DNA of 64,000 bases from assembly GCF_001426525.1 (NCBI RefSeq), contig NZ_LMEW01000031.1:123711-187710 (forward strand), written 5' to 3'. How positions within the stretch are numbered: position 1 is the stretch's first letter; each line of letters opens with the position of its first letter. Shown here in pieces: positions 63,544 through 64,000 of this stretch. Position numbers and translations under genes: made by a program. The notes under the pieces are model-generated. The model was not told the origin of the DNA. It saw nothing but the letters and a program-made list of their open reading frames with translations, and did not search any database. This DNA comes from Massilia sp. Root133 (GTDB lineage Bacteria > Pseudomonadota > Gammaproteobacteria > Burkholderiales > Burkholderiaceae_D).

Positions 63544-64000
63544 ATGGACAAGGATAGATGGATTGGGAAGGTTGTCATCCTCGGCGGCGGTACCGCCGGA
63601 TGGATGACGGCGGCCGCGTTGTCCCACACGTTTGGGCACGCCGTCGAGATCGTCCTGGTGGAATCGGACGCCATCGGCACGGTGGGCGTGGGCGAGGCGA
63701 CGATTCCGCCGATCCGCGCGTTTCATCAACTGATCGGCATCGATGAAGCCGAGTTCATACGCGCCACCGGGGCGACGTTCAAACTCGGTATCGAATTTCG
63801 CGGCTGGCGCAGCGAGAGTTCGACATATTTCCACCCTTTCGGTGCGTACGGGGTGGAACGCGACATCGGCTACTTCTTCCAGTACTGGCTGCGTTTGAAG
63901 GAGAAGGGGCAAGTGTCGGACTTCTCCGAGTTCTCGCTATGCACCCTGGCAGCGCGACATAACGTATTTGCGCCTGCGTCCGAACGGCCGGGCGATCCGC
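63544..64000 (+). CDS. Flavin-dependent tryptophan-halogenase-family protein (partial, cut by window end)
   Basis: The first 152 residues are in the window. The FAD-binding GGGTAGW (about residues 14-20) and VGEATIPPI (the halogenase GEATxP strap) are clear, with FKLGIEFRGW following. The WxWxIP motif that would confirm halogenase chemistry lies beyond the end. Members next to TonB receptors in sugar loci are common and usually of unproven substrate. RBS AAAGGGGAC precedes the ATG. Confidence 0.9.
   Translation, partial: MDKDRWIGKVVILGGGTAGWMTAAALSHTFGHAVEIVLVESDAIGTVGVGEATIPPIRAFHQLIGIDEAEFIRATGATFKLGIEFRGWRSESSTYFHPFGAYGVERDIGYFFQYWLRLKEKGQVSDFSEFSLCTLAARHNVFAPASERPGDP

Overview
The window looks like chromosomal DNA of a high-G+C betaproteobacterium, most likely an Oxalobacteraceae member of the Massilia/Telluria type. 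This is inferred from gene content and base composition, not from a search. Supporting signs are a PEP-CTERM protein behind a sigma-54 promoter, a stand-alone EF-G, a complete urease operon, a LigD/Ku repair pair, dispersed REP-like inverted repeats that read as FPRKRESG/SRESGNPY peptides, and large TonB-dependent receptors next to a tryptophan-halogenase-like gene.

Layout. 1-5.5 kb: tRNA-Arg(ACG) copies (two intact, two 5'-truncated with their -10 boxes and terminators kept), a secreted subtilase, a PEP-CTERM protein, an SPFH/ribbon-helix-helix operon with a palindromic operator, and a GNAT gene between the truncated tRNAs. 5.5-12.7 kb: a 1301-residue propeller-type sensor kinase, a D-2-hydroxyacid dehydrogenase, an Ala/Lys-rich exported protein and an M28 peptidase. 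12.7-17.8 kb: non-homologous end joining (ligD facing SDR-ku-membrane protein). 17.9-21.3 kb: a diguanylate cyclase, a SulP transporter and a small membrane protein. 21.5-27.2 kb: urease operon ureDABCEFG-ureJ. 27.1-33.2 kb: acyltransferase, arsC, a GH30 glycosidase under a LacI-type operator, EF-G and an aldo/keto reductase.

33.2-38.1 kb holds the most striking system. A photoactive yellow protein (PYP) gene overlaps a PAS-GGDEF cyclase gene by 4 bp, which in turn overlaps a GGDEF-EAL gene by 4 bp. Divergent from pyp, across 166 bp carrying inverted repeats, lies a short 4-coumarate-CoA ligase of the kind that activates the PYP chromophore. The cyclase and the EAL protein share an N-terminal domain. 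The simplest reading is a blue-light switch wired to c-di-GMP synthesis and breakdown. No tyrosine ammonia lyase is present, so p-coumarate must come from elsewhere in the genome or from outside the cell.

38.2-46.6 kb: a possibly frameshifted membrane protein, a hot-dog thioesterase, an EEP-family hydrolase, an M1 aminopeptidase coupled to a Pro-rich membrane protein, an Old Yellow Enzyme, a SugE-type exporter and a periplasmic solute-binding protein. 46.8-50.5 kb: a four-gene lipid-linked sugar operon (GT2, ArnT-like, PAP2, LAB_N). 50.5-58 kb: LysE exporter, desuccinylase-like enzyme, acyltransferase 3, azoR-pirin with a divergent LysR regulator, and psd. 58-64 kb: two TonB-dependent receptors, the second behind a perfect LacI-type palindrome and followed by a flavin-dependent halogenase gene that runs off the window.
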